A DNA stretch of 64,000 nt. Source: Microbacterium natoriense. Its GTDB lineage: Bacteria; Actinomycetota; Actinomycetes; Actinomycetales; Microbacteriaceae. The notes under the pieces are model-generated. The model worked only from the letters and a program-made list of their open reading frames with translations, made no database searches and was not told where the DNA came from. Position 1 is the stretch's first letter. Every line of letters starts with the position of its first letter. This document shows, one piece after another, positions 54,739 through 62,484 of this stretch. The stretch lies in NCBI RefSeq assembly GCF_030816295.1, contig NZ_JAUSXV010000001.1, positions 2,976,001 to 3,040,000 of the forward strand, given 5' to 3'. The position numbers were made by a program, and so were the translations under genes.

Positions 54739-55446
54739 ATGACATCTGGCGACGATGAGATCCACATTCTCAACGAGGGTTGGCGTCTGCTCGGCAGTGA
54801 CGTGCAAGCGGAGTTACTTGCACGCGGGTGGGCCGTCGCGAACCTGGACATCGGCGATGACGAGCCCCTGGAGTTCTTCTGGCCGCCGACGGCTCCGATC
54901 GGCTACGGCCGCGAATCCGATGAACTGCCCTCATCCCCAGGACGGCCGCCGGAGATGACTGCGCCCCGCGAGACGCCGTGGATCCTGCCGACGAGGATCG
55001 CCCGCATCAGCTCGGGCTGGCGGGTCGAGTACGGCGAGGCGACCGCACAGCAGCCAGACGATGCGGTCGAGTACGCAGACGACAAGGCGCTGCTGCAGGG
55101 CCTTCCTCGTATCGAGTGGTGGCCAATGAGCGTGGAGGAAGCGCGCGAGCTCGAGCATCAGCGCGTGCTGCACACGACATACGCGGACGCGTACGACGAC
55201 CACAGCCTGGGTTACCGCATCCAGACAGAACCCTATATAGGCCGACGGTACGAGATCTACGAACGGCTTCGAGGCAGGATCAAGGTGACGATGGCGGACC
55301 CCGACGCATGGCGCTGGTCCGGCGACCTGCAAGCTCGGTTGCGCATTATCGACGGCCAGATGTGGGCTTCCGCCGTGCGCACCGCCCGCGCCGGCGGCGA
55401 CGGCTGGAGCATCAGCGGTAGGAAGGCCATCTCCGACGAGGATTGA
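54739..55446 (+). CDS. protein of unknown function (235 residues)
   Basis: ATG 54739 has AGGAGG as ribosome binding site. The protein is acidic, with HILNEGWRLLGSDVQAELL at the N terminus and repeated aromatic segments (FFWPPTAP, IEWWPMS). No membrane segment or known motif is seen. It is in tandem with the 73-residue CxxC gene and may be in one operon with it. Confidence 0.6.
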   Translation: MTSGDDEIHILNEGWRLLGSDVQAELLARGWAVANLDIGDDEPLEFFWPPTAPIGYGRESDELPSSPGRPPEMTAPRETPWILPTRIARISSGWRVEYGEATAQQPDDAVEYADDKALLQGLPRIEWWPMSVEEARELEHQRVLHTTYADAYDDHSLGYRIQTEPYIGRRYEIYERLRGRIKVTMADPDAWRWSGDLQARLRIIDGQMWASAVRTARAGGDGWSISGRKAISDED

Positions 55447-55455
55447 TCAGGCATG

Positions 55456-56364
55456 TCAAGGCGTGTGATCGAGGGCTACACGGAGCCGCGCCAGGTCAGC
55501 GTCTACGAGCGGCATGCCATCGCGAAGCTGGGCGCGCACCCGCTCATTCACGCTTGGTGACAGAAGCTGGAGCGCGAACCGAAGCATCGGCTTGCGTGAC
55601 CAGGGTTCCCGGTCATCGAGCAGCGCGACCACGTTGCCGGGCAACGTGACATCCGCCCAGTCGACGTCGCAGCGTACGTTGTTCGTGGCGGCATCGTCGC
55701 CGTGCATCGCGGCGAGGGTGCGAAGCGAGGGCGGGATGACGGCGCGGTCGTCGATGATGTTCACCGGCCCACGTCGCACGACGTGCTCGTAGTTCATCGG
55801 CTCTCCGTTGAGCATCTTCCTGTAAATGCTGAACATCCGATAACAGTCGTCGATCGCCGGATCACCGCGGTACTTTCTGCCCAGCCCGTACTCGTCCCCG
55901 AACGAGTCGTAGACCCTTTCCAGATCCAGCCCGATACCGGGCCAGGCGCTCTTAGCCGGAAACAGATCCTCGACGTCAAGCGCGAGCTGCCGCTGCAGAT
56001 CGACGCTCAACGGCAAGATGCCGGCGACCTCGTCGCTGAGCCTCGCCAGCGGGAGGTAGTCGCCGAACAGGCCATTCCACGACACGATGATGTCGAAGTT
56101 CAGCGCCCAGTTCTCCAGCTCGATGTCCAGCGCGCTGGGATCTTCGCGTGGACGGAGCTCGTCCTCCCATTCGTCGACGACCGCGAACGCCGCAAAGTCT
56201 GGATCGGTCTCGACGTGCAGCAGGCCCATACGGTTTAGAGCCCAGTTCTCGATCGGGACCTTTCCGCGGTGGCCCCGGGCATATCCGAAGTCGACAAAGG
56301 CAATTCGAACACTGGCGTGCTGGCGGTCGTTCATGCGTCTGAGGATCGCATCCGTTTCGGACAT
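55456..56364 (-). CDS. RNase H-fold/DEDD exonuclease-like protein
   Basis: ATG 56364 (MSETDAILRRMNDRQ) gives 302 residues; earlier in-frame ATGs exist. The segment AFVDFGYARGHRGKV...WALNRMGLLHVE resembles the first strand of a DnaQ-like fold. FDIIVSWNGLFGDYLPL resembles its second motif (S-W-N-G-x-x-x-D). A later YGLGRKYRGDPAIDD resembles the third. Acidic residues D16 and D-D...are not fully canonical, so activity is uncertain. Overlaps none; convergent with the 235-residue gene. Confidence 0.5.
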   Translation of the reverse strand: MSETDAILRRMNDRQHASVRIAFVDFGYARGHRGKVPIENWALNRMGLLHVETDPDFAAFAVVDEWEDELRPREDPSALDIELENWALNFDIIVSWNGLFGDYLPLARLSDEVAGILPLSVDLQRQLALDVEDLFPAKSAWPGIGLDLERVYDSFGDEYGLGRKYRGDPAIDDCYRMFSIYRKMLNGEPMNYEHVVRRGPVNIIDDRAVIPPSLRTLAAMHGDDAATNNVRCDVDWADVTLPGNVVALLDDREPWSRKPMLRFALQLLSPSVNERVRAQLRDGMPLVDADLARLRVALDHTP

Positions 56365-56551
56365 TCCGGATCGATCCTGTGTTAGCTTCATGGCGGGCGT
56401 TCGATGACGCCTCACTCTGAGCTGGCTCTGCACCCGTGCTGCTGCCGGCATATGACGACAATCTCCTGAGGGACGACATCGGCTGCTTTCCTGCCCTGAC
56501 GGACCGGCGACGAGCACGGGAGAAATCGCGCGCACTCCGGAGGTAGTCCTC

Positions 56552-57604
56552 ATGGTCAGCACCAATCGCAAAGCTCTCGTTCGCGCCTACATGCACGAGC
56601 ACGGGGTCAAGTACACCGAGGCGCTGCACGCCCTCGGCCACGTTCCTGATCCGGATCCGCCTCGGCAGCTGCAGTTCATGATGCTCAGCGGCGATCAGCA
56701 TGAGTACGACTATCCGCGGGCCGAGGGCACCGCCTTCGCGACGTTCGATGAGGCGAAGGCTGCTGTCACGGAAGACGGCGACGTCGTCACCAGCGGCTAC
56801 GTCGCACCCGATAGCCCGGGTGGGCCCGAGCGCTGGCACAGCCATCCGTACGGCAACTGGGCGATGTACACCGGCGGGGTCTGGGGTGACCGCACGTACT
56901 GGGACGAGACGCCGCAGCGATGGGATGGATGGACGCCTGCCTGGTTCACGCGGTTCCCGACGCCCGCAGCGGCTGCGGCAGCTCCGGGGATCGTGAACGG
57001 CGACGTCGCATACGGCAACATGATCGACGGGATTCGATTCGTGACTGCGTCGGGGTCACTCGTCACCAGAGTGCTGCCCTATCTCAACGACGAAGCGGCG
57101 TTCTCCCGGTTCAGTGGTGAGAGTGATCTCGTGGCGGAGGAGATGGAGAAGATCACAGCCAGCCTCGATCCTCGGCTGGGGATCCGGCTCGGACACGCAC
57201 AGACCCCTTACGGCACCGTGACGTACTGGGAGTTCGAAACCCGGGATGTTGCTCAGCACATCAGCTGGAGCAGCATCGATCGCAGCACGGCAGAGCACAT
57301 GAGTGCCCTGGCGGAGTGGGCTCAGGACGAGCACCCGCACACAGGGAGCATCAACCGTCTGCCGTTCGATCCGCTGGAGACGTGCGAGCATTGCCCGAGC
57401 TCGGTGGTCACGCGACAGCATCCGCTGGGACTCGGACAGATGATCGGCCGATGGCCGGAGGACTTCGAGTCCGTCGTCGACATCGCGCTGCCAGCCTCTG
57501 CAGACAAGCTTCCCGCGACCTGGGACGAGCTCTTGCTCGTACATGCACTGGGAAGCACGCAGCTGGTCAGCCACGATGGATGCGCTGAATACTGGTGCGA
57601 GTGA
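56552..57604 (+). CDS. protein of unknown function (350 residues)
   Basis: ATG 56552 is 12 bases after a CGGAGG ribosome binding site. The N terminus (VSTNRKALVRAYMHEHGVKYTEALHALGH) resembles the short leader found in several actinobacterial element proteins (A-L-R-x-x-G pattern). The middle is rich in W, Y and G, and the C terminus has a Cys pair (CEHCPSS). No family is recognised. Confidence 0.65.
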   Translation: MVSTNRKALVRAYMHEHGVKYTEALHALGHVPDPDPPRQLQFMMLSGDQHEYDYPRAEGTAFATFDEAKAAVTEDGDVVTSGYVAPDSPGGPERWHSHPYGNWAMYTGGVWGDRTYWDETPQRWDGWTPAWFTRFPTPAAAAAAPGIVNGDVAYGNMIDGIRFVTASGSLVTRVLPYLNDEAAFSRFSGESDLVAEEMEKITASLDPRLGIRLGHAQTPYGTVTYWEFETRDVAQHISWSSIDRSTAEHMSALAEWAQDEHPHTGSINRLPFDPLETCEHCPSSVVTRQHPLGLGQMIGRWPEDFESVVDIALPASADKLPATWDELLLVHALGSTQLVSHDGCAEYWCE

Positions 57605-57928
57605 CGGTTGACCTACCTCAGGCGATAGCGACGGGTACCTCATCTCAGTGGGTCGTGCAGCGCTTCGAGAACATCGCGCGCCCACGAGGCTGGAGCCTTG
57701 AGACCGCCGAGGCCGACGCCGCGGCCCTCGAGCTCCGGACAGAACGCGCGCAGGCACGACGCACTCCGATGTCGCCTGCGCGACCTTGCGGCTGGCCTAC
57801 CATTACGCGCAGCACGTCCGAGTCAGAGACACAGGTAGTCCACAGATGGTGGCGTAGGAGACTGTCCTGACGGAGCCGCATAGACTCGAGCATGCACAGA
57901 ACTTGCGACCGACTGGAGCAGGAGAATC
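57605..57928. other. gene-free stretch
   Basis: A GTG-initiated frame (57601-57870) overlaps the previous stop but has an arginine-rich, non-conserved look and is not called. No repeat or RNA gene is seen. A ribosome binding site (GGAGCAGGAG) lies just before ATG 57929. Confidence 0.4.
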
Positions 57929-58142
57929 ATGGCACCTGCAGATGCGAAGAAGCCGCGCACGCCGTACGTCCGTCCGTCCCGCCACATTCGTCGTGACGCT
58001 GAAGTCTCGAAACGGCCAGACGGTCGAGGTCGCCAACGAAAGCGACCGGAAGTTCCTCGAGCTCGCGGACAAGTTCGTGATCGCTGCGGAGAAGGTCGAA
58101 CACGATCCTGCCCGGAAGGTGCCGAGGCTCAGCCTGCGCTGA
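57929..58142 (+). pseudogene. small protein, probably frameshifted
   Basis: A good ribosome binding site precedes ATG 57929 and gives MAPADAKKPRTPYVRP. Protein-like coding then shifts to another frame (TLKSRNGQTVEVANESDRKFLELADKF...) ending at 58142. The switch is near the repeated GTCCGTCC at about 57967-57975. The combined product would be about 70 residues. One indel, real or artefactual, separates the parts. Confidence 0.4.
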
Positions 58143-58193
58143 TCAGCTGTTCAGATCCACTCTGCTGAGGCAGAGCTTCTTCGAGTCAACGGG

Positions 58194-58484
58194 TTAATGC
58201 TCTGGCTCAAGCTCTGCCAGTCGCTTCAGAACATCGTCCGCTTCTTTCGGCCATAGCACCTTCAGCATCGTCTCGGTCTGCTCCAGGGTGAAACGCCAGA
58301 AACGAGGGCTGACGGCGTACCGGAAGTCCGAACGCGTGATCATGAACCTCGGCATGCCGCCAAGCGATCGGTAGGGATGGCGTCCGTACCGATACCAGAA
58401 CGAGAGTGCGTCTTCGACGTCGAAGAGCAGTTCCTCGGAGGCATCCAGGTCGATACGGCCGTCCATCGTCTCGATCATCGTCAT
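58194..58484 (-). CDS. small protein of unknown function
   Basis: ATG 58484 gives 96 residues (MTMIETMDGRIDLDASEELLFDVEDALSFWYRYG). It has aromatic-rich segments and a charged C-terminal helix. Upstream codons to 58526 also read. No family assignment. Confidence 0.5.
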   Translation of the reverse strand: MTMIETMDGRIDLDASEELLFDVEDALSFWYRYGRHPYRSLGGMPRFMITRSDFRYAVSPRFWRFTLEQTETMLKVLWPKEADDVLKRLAELEPEH

Positions 58485-58489
58485 ACGGC

Positions 58490-58828
58490 TCAGGGTATTG
58501 CTTGTTCCGGGCGCGTCACGCGACACCTGATCGTTTCCTTGCCCTGATAAGAGCCATTCCCAGGAACCCGGTTGAGACCCGCGACGGCACTCGTGCTCAA
58601 TATCGCGAGAACACGCAGGACGGCGATCGAGGCGCGGCCCAGGGCCAGCTCAGGGTCAATCGCTTGGGGGTCGCTCTCAAGCGATGACCATCGATAGCGG
58701 AGAAGCTCATCGACGTCGCGCTCGGTGAGCTGTCTCGCGCGCTGCGGCACATGGTGCTCAACGTAGCCTCGCACGTCGCCCACGTAATGGACGCTGGTAC
58801 CGTCCGCTGCGAACGCGCTCGCCCTCAT
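58490..58828 (-). CDS. possible small protein (weak)
   Basis: A 112-residue frame (MRASAFAADGTSVHYVGDVRGY) that lacks a visible ribosome binding site. It ends six bases upstream of the 58484 start. Composition is plausible for coding, but there is no supporting motif. Confidence 0.3.
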   Translation of the reverse strand: MRASAFAADGTSVHYVGDVRGYVEHHVPQRARQLTERDVDELLRYRWSSLESDPQAIDPELALGRASIAVLRVLAILSTSAVAGLNRVPGNGSYQGKETIRCRVTRPEQAIP

Positions 58829-59019
58829 CAGTATGTATTCGTGAAACGCGTCGGTTCGCTCACCAACGATGCCAACGAGCTGGCCTTCGGAGTAGCCGAG
58901 GCCGCTGTCGGGTTCCGGGAGCAGACGACTGCCCCCGCGACCGTCGTCCCACGCGGAGCACGTGATCGTCAGGCTCGAGACGCTGCGCGTGGGACGATAG
59001 ATCCCTCATCCGGCCACGC

Positions 59020-59340
59020 TCAATCGCGGTGGACGTCGACATACGCCCGGTACACCTGCTTGGGGATGACTCCGCGCTCAGCGACCCTGTAGCCCTGCCC
59101 CCGCGCCCAAGACCGCATCTGCCGACGCTCGTCGGCGGTGGTCGTCGGGACGATACGCCTCGACGGAGGCCCAGCGACCTTGCGACCGACCTCCATGTAC
59201 GTGCGCAACATCTCGGCGAGATCCTGCTGCTCGGATTCCGTAAGGTCGACCTCGTACCAACTACCAGCGGAACCCAGCTTGACCGTAAATGCGTTCTCTT
59301 CATCACTCAGGTCCGAGACGCGGATGTTGCGAGTAACCAT
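59020..59340 (-). CDS. lsr2: Lsr2 family nucleoid-associated protein
   Basis: ATG 59340 after AAAGGAACTGTC gives 106 residues. The N-terminal half has the dimerisation pattern (FTVKLGSAGSWYEVDLTESE). The C-terminal half (QMRSWARGQGYRVAERGVIPKQVYRAY) matches the Lsr2 DNA-binding helices. RGV replaces the usual RGR minor-groove clamp. Lsr2 bridges and silences AT-rich DNA in actinobacteria. Here it is accessory and element-borne. Its start overlaps the end of the 313-residue gene, so they share an operon. Confidence 0.85.
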   Translation of the reverse strand: MVTRNIRVSDLSDEENAFTVKLGSAGSWYEVDLTESEQQDLAEMLRTYMEVGRKVAGPPSRRIVPTTTADERRQMRSWARGQGYRVAERGVIPKQVYRAYVDVHRD

Positions 59341-60244
59341 GACAGTTCCTTTCGATATCGTCCTTCGGGCACGGTGTCCTAGGAGCGTTCTCAGGCGTGA
59401 TCCGCTCCTCAATGTGCGCGCGCTCGATGCGGTCGGCAGCGAGGGAGTGATCGTGGGTCTTGAGATCGTCAAGCGCGCGGACAAGCAGTCCGTCCAAGCG
59501 ATGCACTTCGGCTTCGGCAACAGCGAGGCGCTTCTGGAGGGTGACTGCCTCCTGACCGCACCAGGCGCGGAGAAGCTCGTGAACCGGTCGTCCCTCTTTG
59601 AGGTAGTACGCGTACTCCCACTCGGCGGAGTACGGCATCGGCCGGTTGTCTAAGGTGTCCCCTGGGCGGCTGCGGGTGCTGTACTCGCGCTGCCGCTTTT
59701 CGTCCTCGACGACCGCATCCAACACGGGCATCGGGTTCATGTGGCAGGCGTATTCTGCGATGCGCATCGTCCCCTCGGGCGACACGACCTTGTCGTCTCC
59801 GTCGGAGTACCAGTCCACGTTCTCCAGCACTTCCGCCACCGAGACCCCGAGTAGACCTCCGAGGGCCTCATCATCGAGGATCCGCGTCGTCCACACTGTG
59901 TGCTTCCAGAGCAGGGTCGCGGCGTCCTTGGGGATCAGGAGAATGAACACGTGTTCCACGGCGTCTTCCTCATGCCGCTCCAGTTCCTGCTTTGTGAACC
60001 GTTCCCAGTGCGCCATCCGTTCGTCGTACTCGCGCACCGTTCGCCACGGTCCTCGGAGTCGGCCGCCCGGGATGTTCTCGATGACGCCGTGCTTCTCCCC
60101 GTCGAGGAACTCCACGTCGTACCTGAGTGTCTTCTTGCGTGTATCAATGCCCACAACGCGAACACGCTCAGATGGCGAGAAGGTTCGCATGCGGTAGATC
60201 AGCTCGTCGCCGATGTCCACACTGTCCTCCCCGTTGGCGCTCAA
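59303..60244 (-). CDS. protein of unknown function, partner of lsr2
   Basis: The 313-residue protein begins MSANGEDSVDIGDELIYRMRTFSPS and has strands VRVVGIDTRKKTLRYDVEFLDG. Long helices follow, with coiled-coil heptads near the C terminus (AVTLQKRLAVAEAEVHRLDGLLVRAL). It overlaps the lsr2 start by 38 bp. No family is recognised. Confidence 0.65.
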   Translation of the reverse strand: MSANGEDSVDIGDELIYRMRTFSPSERVRVVGIDTRKKTLRYDVEFLDGEKHGVIENIPGGRLRGPWRTVREYDERMAHWERFTKQELERHEEDAVEHVFILLIPKDAATLLWKHTVWTTRILDDEALGGLLGVSVAEVLENVDWYSDGDDKVVSPEGTMRIAEYACHMNPMPVLDAVVEDEKRQREYSTRSRPGDTLDNRPMPYSAEWEYAYYLKEGRPVHELLRAWCGQEAVTLQKRLAVAEAEVHRLDGLLVRALDDLKTHDHSLAADRIERAHIEERITPENAPRTPCPKDDIERNCHGYSQHPRLGPE

Positions 60245-60285
60245 ACGTTCAATTCCCTCTACGTCTGCTGTGGCGATAACTCGCG

Positions 60286-60729
60286 TTACGACTTCTCGGC
60301 GATGACGCGCTCGCGCTCGGTCGACGCGCGCTCGTCGTCGTAGCGGATGTACACCGCGCTGTCACTGCCCGCGTTGGGGTCGGTGAGGCGGATCATGTCG
60401 TCCGTGATCTCGATGGGGTCGTCGTCACCGTCGGACCAGATGACGGTGTCGCGGGCCTCGTTGAGCTGGCCGACATCCTCGACATACTCGCCTTCGGGGT
60501 CGATGTCGCCGGCGTCGGTGAGCTTGAGCATGTCGACGACGTGGTCCGCGCTGGTGGTCAGGTAGATCACCTGGTCTCCGACGATCACGAGCTGATCGTA
60601 GGCGCTCTCCGAGTTCTGATACTGGGTCGCTGCGCTCCCGGTGCTACCGGCGGTGCAGCCGGAGAGAGCGATGACACCGGCTGCCAGAGTTGCCACGGCG
60701 ACCAGGAGCCGTGTTGAGAACCTCTTCAT
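60286..60729 (-). CDS. lipoprotein of unknown function
   Basis: ATG 60729 gives 147 residues with a signal and lipobox ending L-S-G-C (Cys25). The exported part is acidic, with VIVGDQVIYLTTSADHVVDML. No family is recognised. The gene is divergent from an XRE regulator gene, with an inverted repeat between. Confidence 0.7.
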   Translation of the reverse strand: MKRFSTRLLVAVATLAAGVIALSGCTAGSTGSAATQYQNSESAYDQLVIVGDQVIYLTTSADHVVDMLKLTDAGDIDPEGEYVEDVGQLNEARDTVIWSDGDDDPIEITDDMIRLTDPNAGSDSAVYIRYDDERASTERERVIAEKS

Positions 60730-60750
60730 GACGCTGGATGCCTCCAATAT

Positions 60751-60802
60751 GTGACTCATAGTCCGTGGACTGGTAGTCAGCATAGCTGATTCTCTGGAAG
60801 AC
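60751..60802. promoter_or_regulatory. operator-like inverted repeat between lipoprotein and XRE genes
   Basis: AGTCCGTGGACT (60760-60771) is a perfect palindrome, flanked by GACT and AGTC arms. It lies in the 70-bp gap between two divergent genes, and an XRE protein is encoded next to it. Confidence 0.45.
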
Positions 60803-61030
60803 ATGACGATTCCAGCGCACCGCCGTGCTTTCGGCGAGCATCTGCGTGCGCTGCGGCAAGCGAACGGACACGCGTCCCAGGAGGCGTTCGCCCACCATGT
60901 CGGTCTCGATCGAACGTATATCAGCGGTCTGGAGCGAGGAGCGCGAAACCCTACGCTCGATGTCATCGTGAAGCTCGCCAGAGGCCTCGACGTCAGCCCC
61001 GCTGAGATGCTCGCGACGATCGACGCTTAG
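60803..61030 (+). CDS. XRE-family regulator (small)
   Basis: ATG 60803 gives 75 residues, essentially one helix-turn-helix domain: FGEHLRALRQANGHASQEAFAHHVGLDRTYISGLERGARNPTLDVIVKLARGL. This is a near-canonical HTH_3 domain. It likely regulates the divergent lipoprotein gene or itself. Confidence 0.85.
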   Translation: MTIPAHRRAFGEHLRALRQANGHASQEAFAHHVGLDRTYISGLERGARNPTLDVIVKLARGLDVSPAEMLATIDA

Positions 61031-61233
61031 GGTAAGCGTCGGCTGGTGCGTTCCACGAACTGCAACACGTCGAAGGGGTAGAACACCTCGCCGTCCGGTC
61101 CGTCGAGCACGTGCGCGCGCATCATCATGTGCTCGCGGAACTCCGGCATGAGCTCCGTACCGACGATCGCCTTGACCTGGCGCAGTGTGTAGCCGTACTC
61201 GCTCTCAGGTTCAGGGAGGTGGTGGGACGACAT
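61027..61233 (-). CDS. small protein of unknown function
   Basis: ATG 61233 gives 68 residues (MSSHHLPEPESEYGYTLRQVKAIVG); a longer start at 61278 is possible. It has a C-terminal FVERTSRRLP. It overlaps the end of the XRE gene by four bases and faces it. Confidence is limited. Confidence 0.45.
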   Translation of the reverse strand: MSSHHLPEPESEYGYTLRQVKAIVGTELMPEFREHMMMRAHVLDGPDGEVFYPFDVLQFVERTSRRLP

Positions 61234-61339
61234 GGCGACTATTCTGCCAGGGTCCATCGTTGTCAGCGTGAAGCGCATGTTCTCCACCCGAACACTGACC
61301 GAGGTGTGCGACCGGGCACAAGTGCCCGATAATGGAGCC

Positions 61340-61591
61340 ATGCCCCGCACCCCCTCCCCCGCCGCCGCGCACATCGGCTCGCGCATCGCCGAGCTGCGCA
61401 AGGCGCAAAGCTTGTCAGTCGATGGCCTGGGGTACAAGACAGGGATCGACAGCTCTAACATCAGGTCGTACGAGGCGGGGCGAGCGATGATGAACGTCCG
61501 CTCACTGGTTCGCATCGCGGCCGCCCTCGGCGTAGAGCCGGGCGCGCTGTTGGAGGGCGTGGGGCCCTCGATGTTCGATACGGACGCGTAA
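61340..61591 (+). CDS. second XRE-family regulator
   Basis: ATG 61340 (RBS TGGAG) gives 83 residues. A helix-turn-helix domain is visible: IGSRIAELRKAQSLSVDGLGYKTGIDSSNIRSYEAGRAMMNVRSLVRIAAALGV. It sits two bases before the next gene and probably forms an operon with it. Confidence 0.82.
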   Translation: MPRTPSPAAAHIGSRIAELRKAQSLSVDGLGYKTGIDSSNIRSYEAGRAMMNVRSLVRIAAALGVEPGALLEGVGPSMFDTDA

Positions 61592-61593
61592 AC

Positions 61594-61797
61594 ATGGACT
61601 ACGAAGAACTCGGCGAGGTGGACGGCGTGCCGGTGCGGGTGCCTACGAACGACGATTACCGGACGTGTTCGGTCTGCGGCGGCAACTGCGAACCGGACCC
61701 CGACTTCAGCTCTGGCGAGTCAGGCGCTCGGATCGCTTTCGTCTGCCCCCAGCACGGGATCCAATCGCTGATCGACCCATTCGAGAGTCTGCGCTAG
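61594..61797 (+). CDS. small Cys-rich protein
   Basis: ATG 61594 gives 67 residues with C-S-V-C-G-G-N-C and a later V-C-P-Q-H, forming a possible zinc site. It begins two bases after the regulator gene. Unknown function. Confidence 0.5.
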   Translation: MDYEELGEVDGVPVRVPTNDDYRTCSVCGGNCEPDPDFSSGESGARIAFVCPQHGIQSLIDPFESLR

Positions 61798-61908
61798 AGA
61801 TGCGAAGCCGGCCCGCTCTCGTAATAGCGGTGGGCCGGAGAGCGGCCGGAGAAGCTGCACCTAGCGGGTCGAACCGACGGTTGGATTCCTCCGCGATAGG
61901 CTTCGGGC

Positions 61909-62484
61909 ATGCCGGAGGACATCCAAGAGCTCGGCCGTGAAGGCGCGGCGACATTGAAACGTTGGCTGGAGGCGACGACATATATGGAGCTTCCGTTCGA
62001 CGCTTACAACAACAAGATCGACTGCATGGTTCGCACGAAAAGCGGGAAGCAGAAGCAGCTCGACCTCGTCGGCTACATGCTCACGGAGAAGAAAGCGCCC
62101 GTGTTCGTCGAGTGTAAGAGGTACACCTCGGCAGGCAGGCAGTACACGGAGTTCGTCAAGTTCCTGGCGGTCGCGTATGGGCACACGGCTCAGGAGCTCG
62201 CGGACTATAACACGACCAGGGAATCTCAGTACTATTGGGTCACGTTTCACCCGTTCAATCTCGAAAACTGGTCCAACCTTGAGACTTACGAGCACATGAA
62301 GAAGGCTCTTGAGGCGCACCCCGAGTACCTGGGCGGCGATGATCTCAACGAGTCGTTGGCGCATGAGGTGGCCAGTCGAGTGACCGTCCTCGTGTTCAAT
62401 CCCAAGCAAGAAGCCCTCTCTCTCACTCGAGCCGAGCTCGAACAGATCCGTCCCGTTCTGCTGAGGAAAGTGAAGACACTATGA
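61909..62484 (+). CDS. PD-(D/E)XK nuclease-like protein (restriction endonuclease fold)
   Basis: ATG 61909 gives 191 residues. The segment KQKQLDLVGYMLTEKKAPVFVECKRYT carries D-...-E-x-K in the order and spacing of a PD-(D/E)XK active site (Asp, then Glu-Cys-Lys). It begins with an N-terminal helix (EDIQELGREGAATLKRWL). Its last codons overlap the next start (62481-62484). Identity as a Mrr-like or holliday-type nuclease is open. Confidence 0.65.
   Translation: MPEDIQELGREGAATLKRWLEATTYMELPFDAYNNKIDCMVRTKSGKQKQLDLVGYMLTEKKAPVFVECKRYTSAGRQYTEFVKFLAVAYGHTAQELADYNTTRESQYYWVTFHPFNLENWSNLETYEHMKKALEAHPEYLGGDDLNESLAHEVASRVTVLVFNPKQEALSLTRAELEQIRPVLLRKVKTL

Noticed and set aside
57601..57870. GTG-initiated frame overlapping the end of the 350-residue gene
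   Set aside because: Low complexity and arginine-rich with no motif; overlap alone is weak evidence.
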